From the NCBI RefSeq assembly GCF_014203225.1, contig NZ_JACHIO010000003.1:124001-188000 (forward strand): 64,000 nucleotides of DNA, read 5' to 3'. The notes under the pieces were generated by a model. The model made no database searches. It was given only the letters and a program-made list of their open reading frames with translations, and was not told the origin of the DNA. Position numbers and translations under genes: made by a program. This DNA is from Granulicella mallensis (GTDB taxonomy: Bacteria; Acidobacteriota; Terriglobia; Terriglobales; Acidobacteriaceae). Below are positions 36,418 to 45,952 of this stretch, in pieces; positions within the stretch are counted from its first letter, which is position 1, and the number at the start of each line of letters is the position of its first letter.

Positions 36418-36933
36418 TCAAGGTGCATAGCGTGTGAAAACATAATCGTGTCCTTTTGCGTGGGCGGCATGACAGGAAAAACAGGTTTCGTGCTGTGCCT
36501 TGTCAACCGGCTTGCCATCTATGAATCGGCCGAAGCCCCATCCGCCGGTTACCGCATACCTTTTCGAGTTCTTGACCATGAATTGAACTGTCGTGGTAGG
36601 CCCAGGGACAAAAGCATCAGGCACGATCTCGTGGCCTTCGACCAGAGGCACTTGTTTCCAAGCCAATTTGGCAAGAATCGTACCGTCCGGGTACGGAAGA
36701 GCACCCTTCTCATATGCGTCCATTGCTTGTGGATTCCCAAGGATTACCCGTAGCTCGTGTAAGCCCAGTTCGTGCGATGGCGCTACCATAGCCCATTGCC
36801 TGTATCCGGGAGGAATCGTCACTCCGTAGATCGGAGAGGCATTGTCCGCCGTCCTGCCCGCCGTAACCGCGACAGGAGCTATCAGGCATGTCCACATCAC
36901 AATCCCAATGACTGAAAAACTGACTCGTTTCAC
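36418..36933 (-). CDS. Cytochrome P460-domain haem protein
   Basis: 171 residues from a GTG at 36933, with AAGGA upstream. A signal peptide (about 1-25, ending VTAG) exports it. The haem site CFSCH (about residues 151-155) is near the C-terminus, as in cytochrome P460, and the [18 protein letters not shown]-like opening is characteristic. P460 proteins act on hydroxylamine or nitric oxide, but many homologues are uncharacterised. It lies 77 bp ahead of fumC and 101 bp behind a hydrolase gene. Confidence 0.85.
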   Translation of the reverse strand: MKRVSFSVIGIVMWTCLIAPVAVTAGRTADNASPIYGVTIPPGYRQWAMVAPSHELGLHELRVILGNPQAMDAYEKGALPYPDGTILAKLAWKQVPLVEGHEIVPDAFVPGPTTTVQFMVKNSKRYAVTGGWGFGRFIDGKPVDKAQHETCFSCHAAHAKGHDYVFTRYAP

Positions 36934-37034
36934 GGAATGGTCCTTCTTCCTGTGCCCAAGCATCTTGAGCGAGGTCGTATTCGCCGCCCTGCGGGCTGTA
37001 GTTGTAGTCCGCAGGGCAGATGAGCTATCGGCGG

Positions 37035-38099
37035 CTAAAAGCCGTCGACATCCACGATGGCCTGAGCAAAAGCCTGTGGCGCTTCTTGGGGTAGGTTGTG
37101 GCCCACGCCGCCGGCAATTACACGATGTGCGTACTTGCCGGAGAACTTGTTGGCATATGCACTTCCTTCCGGGTGCGGTGCACCGTTATCGTCGCCTTCA
37201 AGGGTGATGGAAGGTACGGTGATCACGGGACCTACAGCGAGCCGCTTTTCGAGGTCGTCATACTTCGGCTCGCCAGCGGCCAGATTTTGGCGCCAACGAT
37301 AGTTGTGAATGACGATGGCCACGTGATCGGGATTATCGAGGGATGCTGCACTGCGAAGGAATGTAGCATCATCGAAATTCCACTTCGGTGACGCCTGCTT
37401 CCAGATGAGCCTGGCGAAGTCATGCGTGTACTTTCCGTAACCATCCGCGCCGCGATCTGTGGCAAAGTAAAACTGATACCACCATTGGGCCTCGGCTACC
37501 GGAGGAAGTGGCGTCTTTCCCGCTGCCTGGCTGCCAATCAAATAGCCGCTGACGGAAACAAGACCCTTGCAGCGTTCCGGCCACAGTGCAGCCATGATGT
37601 CCGCAGTCCTTGCTCCCCAATCAAATCCGCCAATGAGCGCCTTCTGGATCTTGAGGGCGTCCATGAGAGCAATGATGTCGAGAGCCACAGCAGATTGCTG
37701 CCCGTTGCGGAAAGTGTCGCTCGAAAGAAAGGTTGTGGAACCGTGGCCGCGCAGGTGGGGGATGATGACTCTGTAACCCTTTGCAGCGAGCAGAGGTGCG
37801 ACATCGACGTAGGCATGAATGTCATATGGCCAGCCGTGCAAGAGGATGACCACGGGACCATCTGCGGGGCCCGCTTCAGCATATCCGGTGTTCAGTAGAC
37901 CCGCATCGATCTGCTTGATTGGCCCCAACGATGTCTTGCCGGCTGTTTTTGCGGCTGATCCGGATGAGGCTTCAATACCGGTTCCAGGTTGACCGCTTTC
38001 TGCGAGAATGGAGCCCGACGCGAGCAGCGCAGCTCCCGTTGACAGGCCAATCATTCCGAACCGACGCCGCGTGATTCCAGATACTTCTGTGCTGTTCAT
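37035..38099 (-). CDS. Tat-exported alpha/beta hydrolase (epoxide hydrolase-like)
   Basis: 354 residues. A twin-arginine signal (TRRRFGMIG, hydrophobic to about 33) exports it folded. The fold begins VILLHGWPYDIHAY (oxyanion HGWP), and the nucleophile elbow is GGFDWGAR, with Asp instead of Ser. Asp nucleophiles are typical of epoxide hydrolases and haloalkane dehalogenases. The histidine is in GVGHNLPQEAP. Substrate unknown. It is in the same-strand run with the TlpA-like protein and cytochrome P460. Confidence 0.85.
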   Translation of the reverse strand: MNSTEVSGITRRRFGMIGLSTGAALLASGSILAESGQPGTGIEASSGSAAKTAGKTSLGPIKQIDAGLLNTGYAEAGPADGPVVILLHGWPYDIHAYVDVAPLLAAKGYRVIIPHLRGHGSTTFLSSDTFRNGQQSAVALDIIALMDALKIQKALIGGFDWGARTADIMAALWPERCKGLVSVSGYLIGSQAAGKTPLPPVAEAQWWYQFYFATDRGADGYGKYTHDFARLIWKQASPKWNFDDATFLRSAASLDNPDHVAIVIHNYRWRQNLAAGEPKYDDLEKRLAVGPVITVPSITLEGDDNGAPHPEGSAYANKFSGKYAHRVIAGGVGHNLPQEAPQAFAQAIVDVDGF

Positions 38100-38204
38100 A
38101 GCTTTCTCCTTTTGAGTCTTAGTGATGGGTGTTGATACCGGCCCTTATTTGTCTGACGGCGCGAGTCGTTGTTGACTGGCGGGCAACCCAGACGTGTTTG
38201 ACTA

Positions 38205-39293
38205 TTAGCCAAATGTGAAAACGAAGACCTCCACATCTGGATCGAGAAACTCGATCTCGAACTCGTGGTCAGCGATCGGTTCTGTTTGCCGGATCAGCTG
38301 GTAAAGGCGCGGCTCAATCGCGGTGCCGTTGCCTTGCTCATCGACGTCGACTCCGTGTGTTGAATGGGGAGCTTGCCCATCGACGCTGATTCGATATCTC
38401 ACCGTGGTTCCTCGCACGGCAGGCCCCATGACGAGATGCAAGTCTCGTGCGTGGAAGCGATACACGATACGCGTGCCGGCTTTGTCCGCGATGGCAGACT
38501 CTTTTCCGACTTTCCAATCGCCCGAGAGTGCCCAACGATTGAGATTGAGATTAGATGGGAATGCGTACGTCCGTTCCTTATCCTGATGGAGGCCACCGGA
38601 AGAGGCAAAGTTCTCAGCTTGACGGTAGCCAACGTATGTTTCCGGGGACTTCAGACTATTCCAGGCTGCGGCTCTTTCGATGCTGGATGGCTCGATTGAA
38701 GCTGGGGTCTTATCGAAGCCACGGGCTCCCGCCTCGACGAGCAATTGTTGAAGGATTGCTTCGGACTGTTCGTACGCACCTTCGCCAAATTGATGATGGC
38801 GGATTCGGCCTCTGGCGTCGACAAAGTACAGTGCCGGCCAATATTCGTTATTGAATGCATCCCATATCGCATGCTCGTTATCAACCGCGATCGGGTAACC
38901 AAGCCTCATGTTCTGGACGGCCCAGCGAACATTGTCGAGATTCTTTTCGAACGTAAACTCCGGGGACTGGACACCGATGATTACCAGGCCTTTATCCTTG
39001 TACTTCTCTGACCACGCGCGGAGGTACGGAAGCGTTCGAATCGAATTGATGCAGGAAAACGTCCAGAAATCGACGAGCACGACCTTCCCTCGTAAGCTCG
39101 TTGGCGTCAAGGGTGTCGAGTTGATCCAAACAGCCGCTCCCGCGAGTGAAGACATCTCCCCCTCAATCGGCAGGCGCGATACCCCCTTAGATTGCGCATC
39201 AGCGCATCCAACGCGGCCAAGCTGACACGCCCCTAGGATGAGAGCGCCATTGCCAAGAAAGCGGCGCCGATTCCAGTTGATAGATCCGAACAT
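38205..39293 (-). CDS. TlpA/DipZ-like exported thioredoxin-fold protein, CxxS
   Basis: 362 residues from the ATG at 39293, which has GGAGGT seven bases ahead; ATG at 39299 is too close to that site. A Tat-type signal (NRRRFLGNGAL, then GACQLGRVGC) opens the protein. The thioredoxin domain has VLVDFWTFSCINSIRTLPY. The redox pair is Cys-Ile-Asn-Ser, whereas DipZ-type relatives have Cys-Ile-Asn-Cys. The C-terminal ~150 residues form the NHL-less beta domain seen in DipZ-like proteins (YVGYRQAENFAS). With one cysteine it could act as an isomerase or reductase, or trap substrates by a mixed disulfide. Confidence 0.85.
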   Translation of the reverse strand: MFGSINWNRRRFLGNGALILGACQLGRVGCADAQSKGVSRLPIEGEMSSLAGAAVWINSTPLTPTSLRGKVVLVDFWTFSCINSIRTLPYLRAWSEKYKDKGLVIIGVQSPEFTFEKNLDNVRWAVQNMRLGYPIAVDNEHAIWDAFNNEYWPALYFVDARGRIRHHQFGEGAYEQSEAILQQLLVEAGARGFDKTPASIEPSSIERAAAWNSLKSPETYVGYRQAENFASSGGLHQDKERTYAFPSNLNLNRWALSGDWKVGKESAIADKAGTRIVYRFHARDLHLVMGPAVRGTTVRYRISVDGQAPHSTHGVDVDEQGNGTAIEPRLYQLIRQTEPIADHEFEIEFLDPDVEVFVFTFG

Positions 39294-39487
39294 CTCCATA
39301 CCTCCAGTTGCACCCAAGATCTCCGCCCATCTTTCCAACACAGAACGTCGAGTATTCAGTTGCAATAGATCACTAGGCTCCACGCCGCTGGTTACCTATT
39401 CGTTCGTCGAATCACTCGAAGCAACAAAGACCGTCAAAAACGTGCCCTTCAGGACGGCGATGATCATGACGGTGAGTAATAGGCTCC

Positions 39488-40171
39488 TCATCGCGATAAC
39501 TGCTCCGAATGCAGAGCTGAGCCGAAGTATGTATCAAGGGACGACCGGAGGCCATTCGTCGAGGTCATTGAACTTGGAATCGTTGTTGCGTCAAGCTCCT
39601 TCGCCGCTCGCACTATGGCGAGCTTCACAGGACATGAGCAATGGGGACAATTACTGTCACGCTCGTGGGGCAGACCCTCATGAAGAAAATGAGCGAAAGG
39701 CCTCAGACATTCTGGGCATGCAACGGACATCGTGGAACGCTCTCGGTCATGAAAGGGCAGCGCCGGTACCCATATCGGTGCCTGCGCACGCCTTGATTGG
39801 CGCAACCCTTGGTCCCCAATCGCCGCTAGAATTCGGAACAACAAAGCGGGACTGCTTGAACCTTTGGCGTAAAAGCCATCTGCAGCCACTCCCGCCGGAA
39901 CGTCCTCCCCGGAATAAGCTCCGCTCATCGCTACCGCTGCAATCACCGGGAAGCGTCGACGCACTACGGATAAGAGTTCAAAGCCGGACATACCTTGCAT
40001 GTACAAATCGGATAACAGGACAGTTGGGATACGGTCTCTGATCACGGCCAACGCTGCGAATCCATCGGCAGCTGTCCGGACGGTATAGCCATGCTCTCTG
40101 AATATCTCCGAGAGCAAAATGAGAAGTGTTGGATTGTCGTCGACTACAACGATATCGTTGGCTGCATTCAT
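39488..40171 (-). CDS. Response-regulator receiver with C-terminal zinc ribbon (paralogue)
   Basis: 227 residues from the ATG at 40171 (AGGAGGG upstream). The receiver domain (about 5-120) has VVDDN, the phosphoacceptor Asp in SDLYMQGMSG, and FELLSVVRRRFP, nearly identical to the protein at 14881-15498. The C-terminal part again has CPECLRPF followed by a CPHCSCPV pair, a likely zinc ribbon. A short Ser/Thr tail ends it. No kinase gene is adjacent. Two such proteins on one replicon suggest a small family with a shared output mode. Confidence 0.85.
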   Translation of the reverse strand: MNAANDIVVVDDNPTLLILLSEIFREHGYTVRTAADGFAALAVIRDRIPTVLLSDLYMQGMSGFELLSVVRRRFPVIAAVAMSGAYSGEDVPAGVAADGFYAKGSSSPALLFRILAAIGDQGLRQSRRAQAPIWVPALPFHDRERSTMSVACPECLRPFAHFLHEGLPHERDSNCPHCSCPVKLAIVRAAKELDATTIPSSMTSTNGLRSSLDTYFGSALHSEQLSR

Positions 40172-40256
40172 CGATGGTTCCCTCCTCCTAGTTGTGGGGC
40201 ACAAGCGATACTGGCTAATACTCAATCAATTGCCGTTTTGCCGAAAGCCTCAGTAG

Positions 40257-40672
40257 AGTCAGCAGCGAACTATATCGGTGTCAGTTGCCCCCTCTTTTAG
40301 CGGAGACGTTTTAGACAGATCGCAGATGTTCCACGGCATCATTGATTGCACGTCGGAGGCCGAACCGCGATACCGTTCAAGTTCATTGTTTTCTTCATGA
40401 GCGCTTGCGAATCATCACAGAGGTAGTGTCTTGCCGGCGACGCGATGACGGCGTAAAGACATTTAGCTGTTGATGTAGCCGAGCATTGGAGAATCTGCTA
40501 AGTCTCGAGCCGCAAGTTACGACCGCCGCCTATTCTGCAATCGCTGTCAACAGGTTTCTGGCCGAGCGGGGAGGACAACTGCCATACCAGCAAGAGATCG
40601 AAGATTTAATAACTGGCGGTTTCTTGGGAGAGGGATGTCGTAAACCGTCACGCTAACGAGCAAAGTCCAAGC
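40257..40672. other. Intergenic region, no supported gene
   Basis: 416 bp between two minus-strand genes. A 56-codon frame from TTG 40486 to TAA 40656 on the plus strand reads plausibly (LAERGGQLPYQQEIEDLI) but has no ribosome site or known family. It may be the tail of a decayed gene. Confidence 0.35.
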
Positions 40673-41758
40673 TTAGCGCCTAGCGTCCACGGGATAAGTG
40701 ATTATGCTGACGGTGCTCGAAGAAGCATGCTGTAGGTCTTCCAGTGAGCCTTCTAGCGGGGCAAAAGTTTGTTTTGCGATGAAGAGCATTGACTCTTCGT
40801 ATCTTTCGCGTAAAGACATAAGCTCGCGCCACTGCAAATCCGCGTCGGCTGATCTCAATATCAGGCCCGCCAATTTCAGCCGTCCTAAAGCAAGTTCAAA
40901 CTTCTCCCTAGAGGGGTAAGTGCCAAGTCGTGCCGCTGGACACGTGCGCCCCAGTGCATCGGCGATCGCAAGGAATGCGCGTGTTCCCGTCTGGACGCAG
41001 ATTCTTGCGGACTCTCTGTCGGCCGAATCTATGACGCAAGCTGCAAGGCTCGCGGCATCTAGTACCGCCGCACCAGCCAATACCCAAGATTGGTTCTGCT
41101 GCACGGAGGGAGACATGGCAAGCATCGGCATGACCGAGTGCGTGTCACCGAGCATGCGAAACCAGTCCTCCCACGCTCCCCATATATCTTTCATACCCCC
41201 CGCGATACCCGCCCTCTGACACCATTCAAGCAGCGCTACACCGGTCGGCTGATCGCGAGTACGGACATACAACCATGAGGTTTTGTCTTCACGCGCCCGA
41301 ATAACAGTCTGATACCCAGGAATAAACGTGAAAAGAAAGACCACGATGCCGAGTCCGAGTGCACCCTCAGGAATAGCAAGCCATTGACCTGTGATAGTTG
41401 TAGGAGTCGCAAAACCTAGTGTGTTCAAGGCAGACCCTGAGGCGAGAAACGCTTGATGCCACGTCCCTACAGCGGACAACCCCCAATACAGGAGAACGAA
41501 GGAGGTCATTGCGCCAACGAAGTATACGAAGATAAGCGAGAGAAGGTACGCAGGGAAGAACCAGAGAAGAATCAGATGACGGGTCTTCGGATCGTGATTG
41601 TTATGCAGTTTGAATGAAACTATTGAATAGACGACCCGGCTGGCCGCCTCAGCAAACCAATCGCGATAGTGTCGGTTGATCAGGGCGATACGGATCATCG
41701 ATCTCAGAATAAGAACGAGCAACCACAGGCCAAGAATCGTTATGAGAACGTGTGCCAC
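40673..41758 (-). CDS. Two-helix ion-channel-like membrane protein
   Basis: 361 residues with about four hydrophobic segments in the first 165 (residues 3-25, 68-95 and 128-150 are clearest). Between two of them, SALNTLGFATP resembles the re-entrant pore loop of two-helix potassium channels (usually T-x-G-Y/F-G-D), but the final GD is missing. The remaining ~190 residues are soluble and helical. I would call it channel-like but not assign an ion. It is 69 bp from the acetolactate synthase gene upstream and may be co-transcribed. Confidence 0.6.
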   Translation of the reverse strand: MAHVLITILGLWLLVLILRSMIRIALINRHYRDWFAEAASRVVYSIVSFKLHNNHDPKTRHLILLWFFPAYLLSLIFVYFVGAMTSFVLLYWGLSAVGTWHQAFLASGSALNTLGFATPTTITGQWLAIPEGALGLGIVVFLFTFIPGYQTVIRAREDKTSWLYVRTRDQPTGVALLEWCQRAGIAGGMKDIWGAWEDWFRMLGDTHSVMPMLAMSPSVQQNQSWVLAGAAVLDAASLAACVIDSADRESARICVQTGTRAFLAIADALGRTCPAARLGTYPSREKFELALGRLKLAGLILRSADADLQWRELMSLRERYEESMLFIAKQTFAPLEGSLEDLQHASSSTVSIITYPVDARR

Positions 41759-41827
41759 TCTAGAACCTCTAAAGACTTACTACTGAGATGATCTGGTTGT
41801 CCGACGGAGATCCATGCGACGGGCGAC

Positions 41828-43501
41828 TTATATGATCGCCGATTCATGAACTCGCTCAAAGAGCTTGACGCTATCGCTGTAGTCGACACGCACACCAATC
41901 AGTACGGGGCCAGGAGTCTCAAATGCATTTCGCAGGGCTGGTGCAATGTCTTCGGGACGTTGAATGAATAAGCCCGTAGCCCCGAAAGCTTCCGCATACT
42001 TGACCGTATCCACAGGCCCCAGTTTCACTCCGGAGGTGCGACCATATTTCAGTTTTTCCTGGGCTCCAACCATGTCGTAGCTCCCGTCTATCCAGACCAT
42101 ATGGACCAAATGTGATTTCAGGCGCACTGCGGTTTCGAGTTCGTTGGCGGAGAACAGAAAGCCCCCATCTCCGGAGATCGAAAGCACCTTCTCATGGGGA
42201 CGAACGATTGAGGCTGCTATGGCCCAGGGGAGCGCTACCCCCAATGTTTGCTGACCGTTCGAAATAAGAATTTGCCGTGCACGAAAACTGAATAAATAAC
42301 GACTGAGGTACATGCTGCAGGTGCCCATGTCAGAGCAGACTGTCACATCGGGTGTCAGCATATTTTGAAGTTCACTGATGAGACGCATGGGATGAATGGG
42401 GACGCCGGACTTCGTAGCGGCTTCCTTCATTAGTCGCTGTCGATCTTCGGCAATCAATCGCAAAAGCCTTGCGGACGATTGAGCAAGTTGCGACCTATGG
42501 AGCAGGGAGGATAGAGCGGACAGCGTTTCTTCAATGCTTCCAATCAATTCAACTGCGGGCACATAGTCGTTCTCGATATTTGCTGGCATCACGTCCACGT
42601 GAACGATTGCGCGGTCGCGACCTCCGTTCCATAGCGACGGCCAATACTCTACTGCATCGTAGCCGATGGTGATGATGACATCACCCGATTCCAACAGGGT
42701 ATCGGCTGGTTGATTGGCAATCTGCCCAACGCGTCCGCCAAAGCAAGGAAACAGCTCACGTGAAATGGCCCCTGCCGCCTGAAAAGTTCCCACGACCGGG
42801 AGTGTCGTCATGCTTAGCAGCTTGCGAATCGCGTCGCCGCATTGGGGTTTACTCGCCATGAGGCCCAAAAGAATCACGGGGGATTCTGCGGAGTTGATCA
42901 GACGTGCGGCTTCACGCAGCGACCTCTCTGGAGCTGGCCCGTCTCCTACAAAGGTGGACAGGGTAATTGGGGCGCATTTGGCCTCCCCTGTGACGATGTC
43001 CATCGGAAGACTGACAAAGGCCGCGCCAGGACGGCCCGACTCTGCGGCGCGGAAGGCCGCCGAAAGCACTTCCGAGGTAGCACCTGGAGAATCAATTTCG
43101 GCCGAATACTTTGTGACAGGTTTACATACTTCGACCGAATTGAGAGTTTGATGGATCGACTTCAGGCGATCTGCGACGGCGACCGCCCCGCCAAGGGCAA
43201 CCATCGGATCACCTTCCGAATTGGCAGTGACTAGACCTGTGACTAGGTTAGATACACCCGGCCCGGAGGTAGCAATCGCAACGCCCGCCTTACCGGTCAG
43301 GCGTCCAATCCCCCCAGCGATAAAAGCCGCGTTCTGCTCGTGCCGGCATTGAACAGTCTGAATGCTGGAATCCAGCAATCTATCGAATACCTTGTCGATT
43401 TTTGCGCCTGGAACTCCAAACACGTGAGTGACCCCACGCGCCTCCAGTGTTTCCACAATGACGTCCGCACCCGTAAGCGACTTCTTTTCCCTTTGTGTCA
43501 T
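41828..43501 (-). CDS. alsS: Acetolactate synthase, catabolic (AlsS type)
   Basis: 557 residues. A TPP enzyme that joins two pyruvates to 2-acetolactate. The catalytic Glu lies in CRHEQNAAF and the TPP/Mg site in GDGGFLFSANELETAVRL. Lack of a FAD-associated region and the LTGADVIVETLEARGV start place it with catabolic AlsS rather than IlvB. The start at 43501 lies 23 bp behind the acetolactate decarboxylase stop. The two enzymes give the pyruvate-to-acetoin pathway. Confidence 0.9.
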   Translation of the reverse strand: MTQREKKSLTGADVIVETLEARGVTHVFGVPGAKIDKVFDRLLDSSIQTVQCRHEQNAAFIAGGIGRLTGKAGVAIATSGPGVSNLVTGLVTANSEGDPMVALGGAVAVADRLKSIHQTLNSVEVCKPVTKYSAEIDSPGATSEVLSAAFRAAESGRPGAAFVSLPMDIVTGEAKCAPITLSTFVGDGPAPERSLREAARLINSAESPVILLGLMASKPQCGDAIRKLLSMTTLPVVGTFQAAGAISRELFPCFGGRVGQIANQPADTLLESGDVIITIGYDAVEYWPSLWNGGRDRAIVHVDVMPANIENDYVPAVELIGSIEETLSALSSLLHRSQLAQSSARLLRLIAEDRQRLMKEAATKSGVPIHPMRLISELQNMLTPDVTVCSDMGTCSMYLSRYLFSFRARQILISNGQQTLGVALPWAIAASIVRPHEKVLSISGDGGFLFSANELETAVRLKSHLVHMVWIDGSYDMVGAQEKLKYGRTSGVKLGPVDTVKYAEAFGATGLFIQRPEDIAPALRNAFETPGPVLIGVRVDYSDSVKLFERVHESAII

Positions 43502-43523
43502 GGTCTTGTTCCTCTCAATTCGT

Positions 43524-44345
43524 CTATTCCGTTCTCGCCAGATCCGAGGACGGATCTCTGCTCAGGTCCGTGGTCAAGAAACTGCCTTGGTCCGGCAGCT
43601 GTATGTCATATTCACAAAGTGTCTGGACGCCAATGCGCAACGTCATAGCCCTCACGTCCAACACGTGGCCGCCCTCGCTGCGATCCTTTGAAAGGAAGTG
43701 GAAGTGATATCCGGGCACATTGAACGCACTGGAATATCCAGGCGACCAAAAACACACGAGGGTACCCTCCACGCCTTTGAACTCGAATTCTCTTTGCGCT
43801 TTTGCGGCATCCGCCAACCGGATTCCCGCCCCCACTGGGCTCACGGCACGGGCATGTATTTTCTCGAAGGCTCCATCCACATGAAAGGCATAAAAGAGAT
43901 TGTTCGACTCACGATGCTGATCACATACTCTTTCCAGATCACCAAGATTCGTGATCGTACCCGTCTCAAACATCGCTTCTGGTTGATACCGCGTGACGAC
44001 GGCAAAAGGGATTTGGAAGTCGTCATCACGACGCAGCACCTTACCGTCGCTATGCACTTGATAAATTGCCCCATCCGAAATCACCATCTCCCCGTCGAGA
44101 TTCTCAAACGTCCCCAGCCCAAAGTCGCCGTGAAGCAATAAATCCCGTGAAGAAATCGCGCCGGTGTAAACACCCTCGACAAGAGCGCTGGAAGTAGAAA
44201 TCTGGTACATGCGATGTCCATCGTTCTTGAAGTAGTCGCCGAGCGCCGCACCCGCGAGACTGTCTACCGATGTTCCTCGTCTGCTTGCGGCAACACGAAG
44301 GTCGTTATAGGTACGCTCGGCTACCACGATGTTGAGAATTGACAT
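43524..44345 (-). CDS. budA: Alpha-acetolactate decarboxylase with RHH-like N-terminus
   Basis: 273 residues from the ATG at 44345; the frame continues upstream to 44729 without support. Residues ~50-273 are a full acetolactate decarboxylase: YQISTSSALVEGVYTG start, zinc ligands in HFHF (His214, His216) and GGH (His227). It converts 2-acetolactate to acetoin. The first ~45 residues (LNIVVAERTYNDLRVAASRR, GTSVDSLAGAALGDYF) are extra and resemble a ribbon-helix-helix DNA-binding unit. Such a fusion could autoregulate the operon. It precedes alsS in one operon. Confidence 0.88.
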   Translation of the reverse strand: MSILNIVVAERTYNDLRVAASRRGTSVDSLAGAALGDYFKNDGHRMYQISTSSALVEGVYTGAISSRDLLLHGDFGLGTFENLDGEMVISDGAIYQVHSDGKVLRRDDDFQIPFAVVTRYQPEAMFETGTITNLGDLERVCDQHRESNNLFYAFHVDGAFEKIHARAVSPVGAGIRLADAAKAQREFEFKGVEGTLVCFWSPGYSSAFNVPGYHFHFLSKDRSEGGHVLDVRAMTLRIGVQTLCEYDIQLPDQGSFLTTDLSRDPSSDLARTE

Positions 44346-44706
44346 TATGCCTGCCCTCCCGCTTCTTCTGTCTAGCAAGGTGCAATCGGGTCGCCAAAGG
44401 CGGCGCAGCGAATTCAACGTGTTTTGTGCATCTTGGCCGAACCTTTGGATCACCGGATGTCGACAGCACGACATGCGTGTCGGCTGCCCTGCACCGATGC
44501 TCGCTGTAGACGGCATTGCGCTCAAATGCATCGTCTGTCTGAGTGGCGACGTGGTGTCGCCGCCTCGACAGGCCGTAATGCTCTTCGAAACGCAATCGTG
44601 GAGCAAATGCACGTAGTTATGCCACGAAATCGTTTGGACATTTGAATGCAACGATCTACTGCAAGGGAGATGCGCGCAAGAGCCTACCCCTTCTATGGAG
44701 GTCTTC
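44346..44706. promoter_or_regulatory. Divergent intergenic region, budA / dipeptidase
   Basis: 361 bp between divergent genes, so both operon promoters must lie here. I see no clear -10/-35, sigma-54 element or strong inverted repeat. If the RHH segment of the decarboxylase binds DNA, this is its likely target. Confidence 0.4.
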
Positions 44707-45888
44707 ATGAGCTTGAAAGCAGCAACCAATTTCAGTACCGAGGCAAACGTTCACACGGGACATCGCAACAGATCACAGTCAAACGATCTTGCCGTTCGCG
44801 CCCGAAAGCTGGCAGACGAAGCTATCGGCATCGATAGTCACATCGACACGGTACAGCGCATCCTGGTGATGGGCGAAGACCTTGGCAAGAGGTGGGATGT
44901 CGGTCACGTCGACATTCCTCGGCTACATGCTGGCGGGACACACGCACCGTTCTTTGCGTTGTGGGTTCCCGTCTATTTTCCTGGCGCAGAGGCTGTGCGC
45001 AGAACATTGGATTTGCGCGACGCAATGCAAACCCTGTTTGAAACGCGCAAAGATGAAATTGAGTTAGCCACCACGGCGGATGACATCGAGCGGATCGTCA
45101 AGGAGGGCAAGATTGCTGCCTTTATTACCGTTGAGGGTGGACATACCATCGATGACGATCTGCGCGTGCTGCGAATGTATTACCAACTCGGTATCCGCTC
45201 CATGACGTTAACCCACTCGCGCAACAACAATTGGGCGGATTCGGCCACGGACACGCCAGTGCATAACGGCCTGACGGATTTCGGTAGAGAAGTTGTACGT
45301 GAGATGAACAGGCTGGGCATGGTGGTAGACGTGTCTCACGTCGCCGACAAGACCTTTTACGATGCGCTTGAGGTAACGACCAAGCCAGTAATGCTCACCC
45401 ATTCGTCTATGAGAGCAATCTCGGATGTCCCGCGCAATGTGACCGACGAGATGCTTTGGGCGCTCGCGAAGAATGGTGGTGTTGTCGGCATCACCTTCGG
45501 CGAGGGTTTCATCAATCCGAAGGATGCGGAAGCTTTGCGATCGGCCATTGAGATTGAGACGACAGCGCCAGTGATGGCTGGCCGCACATTGGATGACTAT
45601 GCGGCTCAGGATGTCCGCAAGCTATTTGGCACACGTGTCAAAGTTGCGGCAACGGTTGAAGACGTTGCCGATCATATCGACCATGCAGTGAAGGTGGCAG
45701 GGATCGATCACGTCGGGATCGGCAGCGATTTCGACGGGGTGTCAGGCCCTCCGAACGGACTGGACGATGTCTCAAAGATGCCTGCACTGATCGAAGTACT
45801 GCTGGAGCGAGGCTATTCGGACCGGGATCTAAAGAAAATACTTGGCGGAAATACGCTTCGCGTGATTCGCGAGGTGACTGGTAGGTAA
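44707..45888 (+). CDS. Membrane dipeptidase (peptidase M19)
   Basis: 393 residues from the ATG at 44707, five bases after GGAGG; an upstream ATG at 44695 lies inside that site. Zinc and active-site residues are in DSHIDT, VEGGHTI, DVSHVADKTF, THSSMRAI and GIGSDFDG, in the order of renal dipeptidases. The enzyme hydrolyses dipeptides, often with D-residues or dehydropeptides. No signal peptide is evident, so it may act in the cytoplasm. A RidA gene follows 64 bp later, and the pair may work on imine-forming amino-acid products. Confidence 0.92.
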   Translation: MSLKAATNFSTEANVHTGHRNRSQSNDLAVRARKLADEAIGIDSHIDTVQRILVMGEDLGKRWDVGHVDIPRLHAGGTHAPFFALWVPVYFPGAEAVRRTLDLRDAMQTLFETRKDEIELATTADDIERIVKEGKIAAFITVEGGHTIDDDLRVLRMYYQLGIRSMTLTHSRNNNWADSATDTPVHNGLTDFGREVVREMNRLGMVVDVSHVADKTFYDALEVTTKPVMLTHSSMRAISDVPRNVTDEMLWALAKNGGVVGITFGEGFINPKDAEALRSAIEIETTAPVMAGRTLDDYAAQDVRKLFGTRVKVAATVEDVADHIDHAVKVAGIDHVGIGSDFDGVSGPPNGLDDVSKMPALIEVLLERGYSDRDLKKILGGNTLRVIREVTGR

Positions 45889-45952
45889 GCTTTCTGCCAC
45901 GTCAGAGATGTGCGCTCGGTTGGTTCAACAATCACCCTACAAAGGAGACTTC

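Noticed and set aside
39238-40041. 267-codon plus-strand frame
   Set aside because: Lies across two recognised minus-strand genes (TlpA-like and receiver) and has no homology-like features.
40486-40656. 56-codon plus-strand frame
   Set aside because: Reads like protein in part, but has a TTG start with no ribosome site and no family; may be a remnant.
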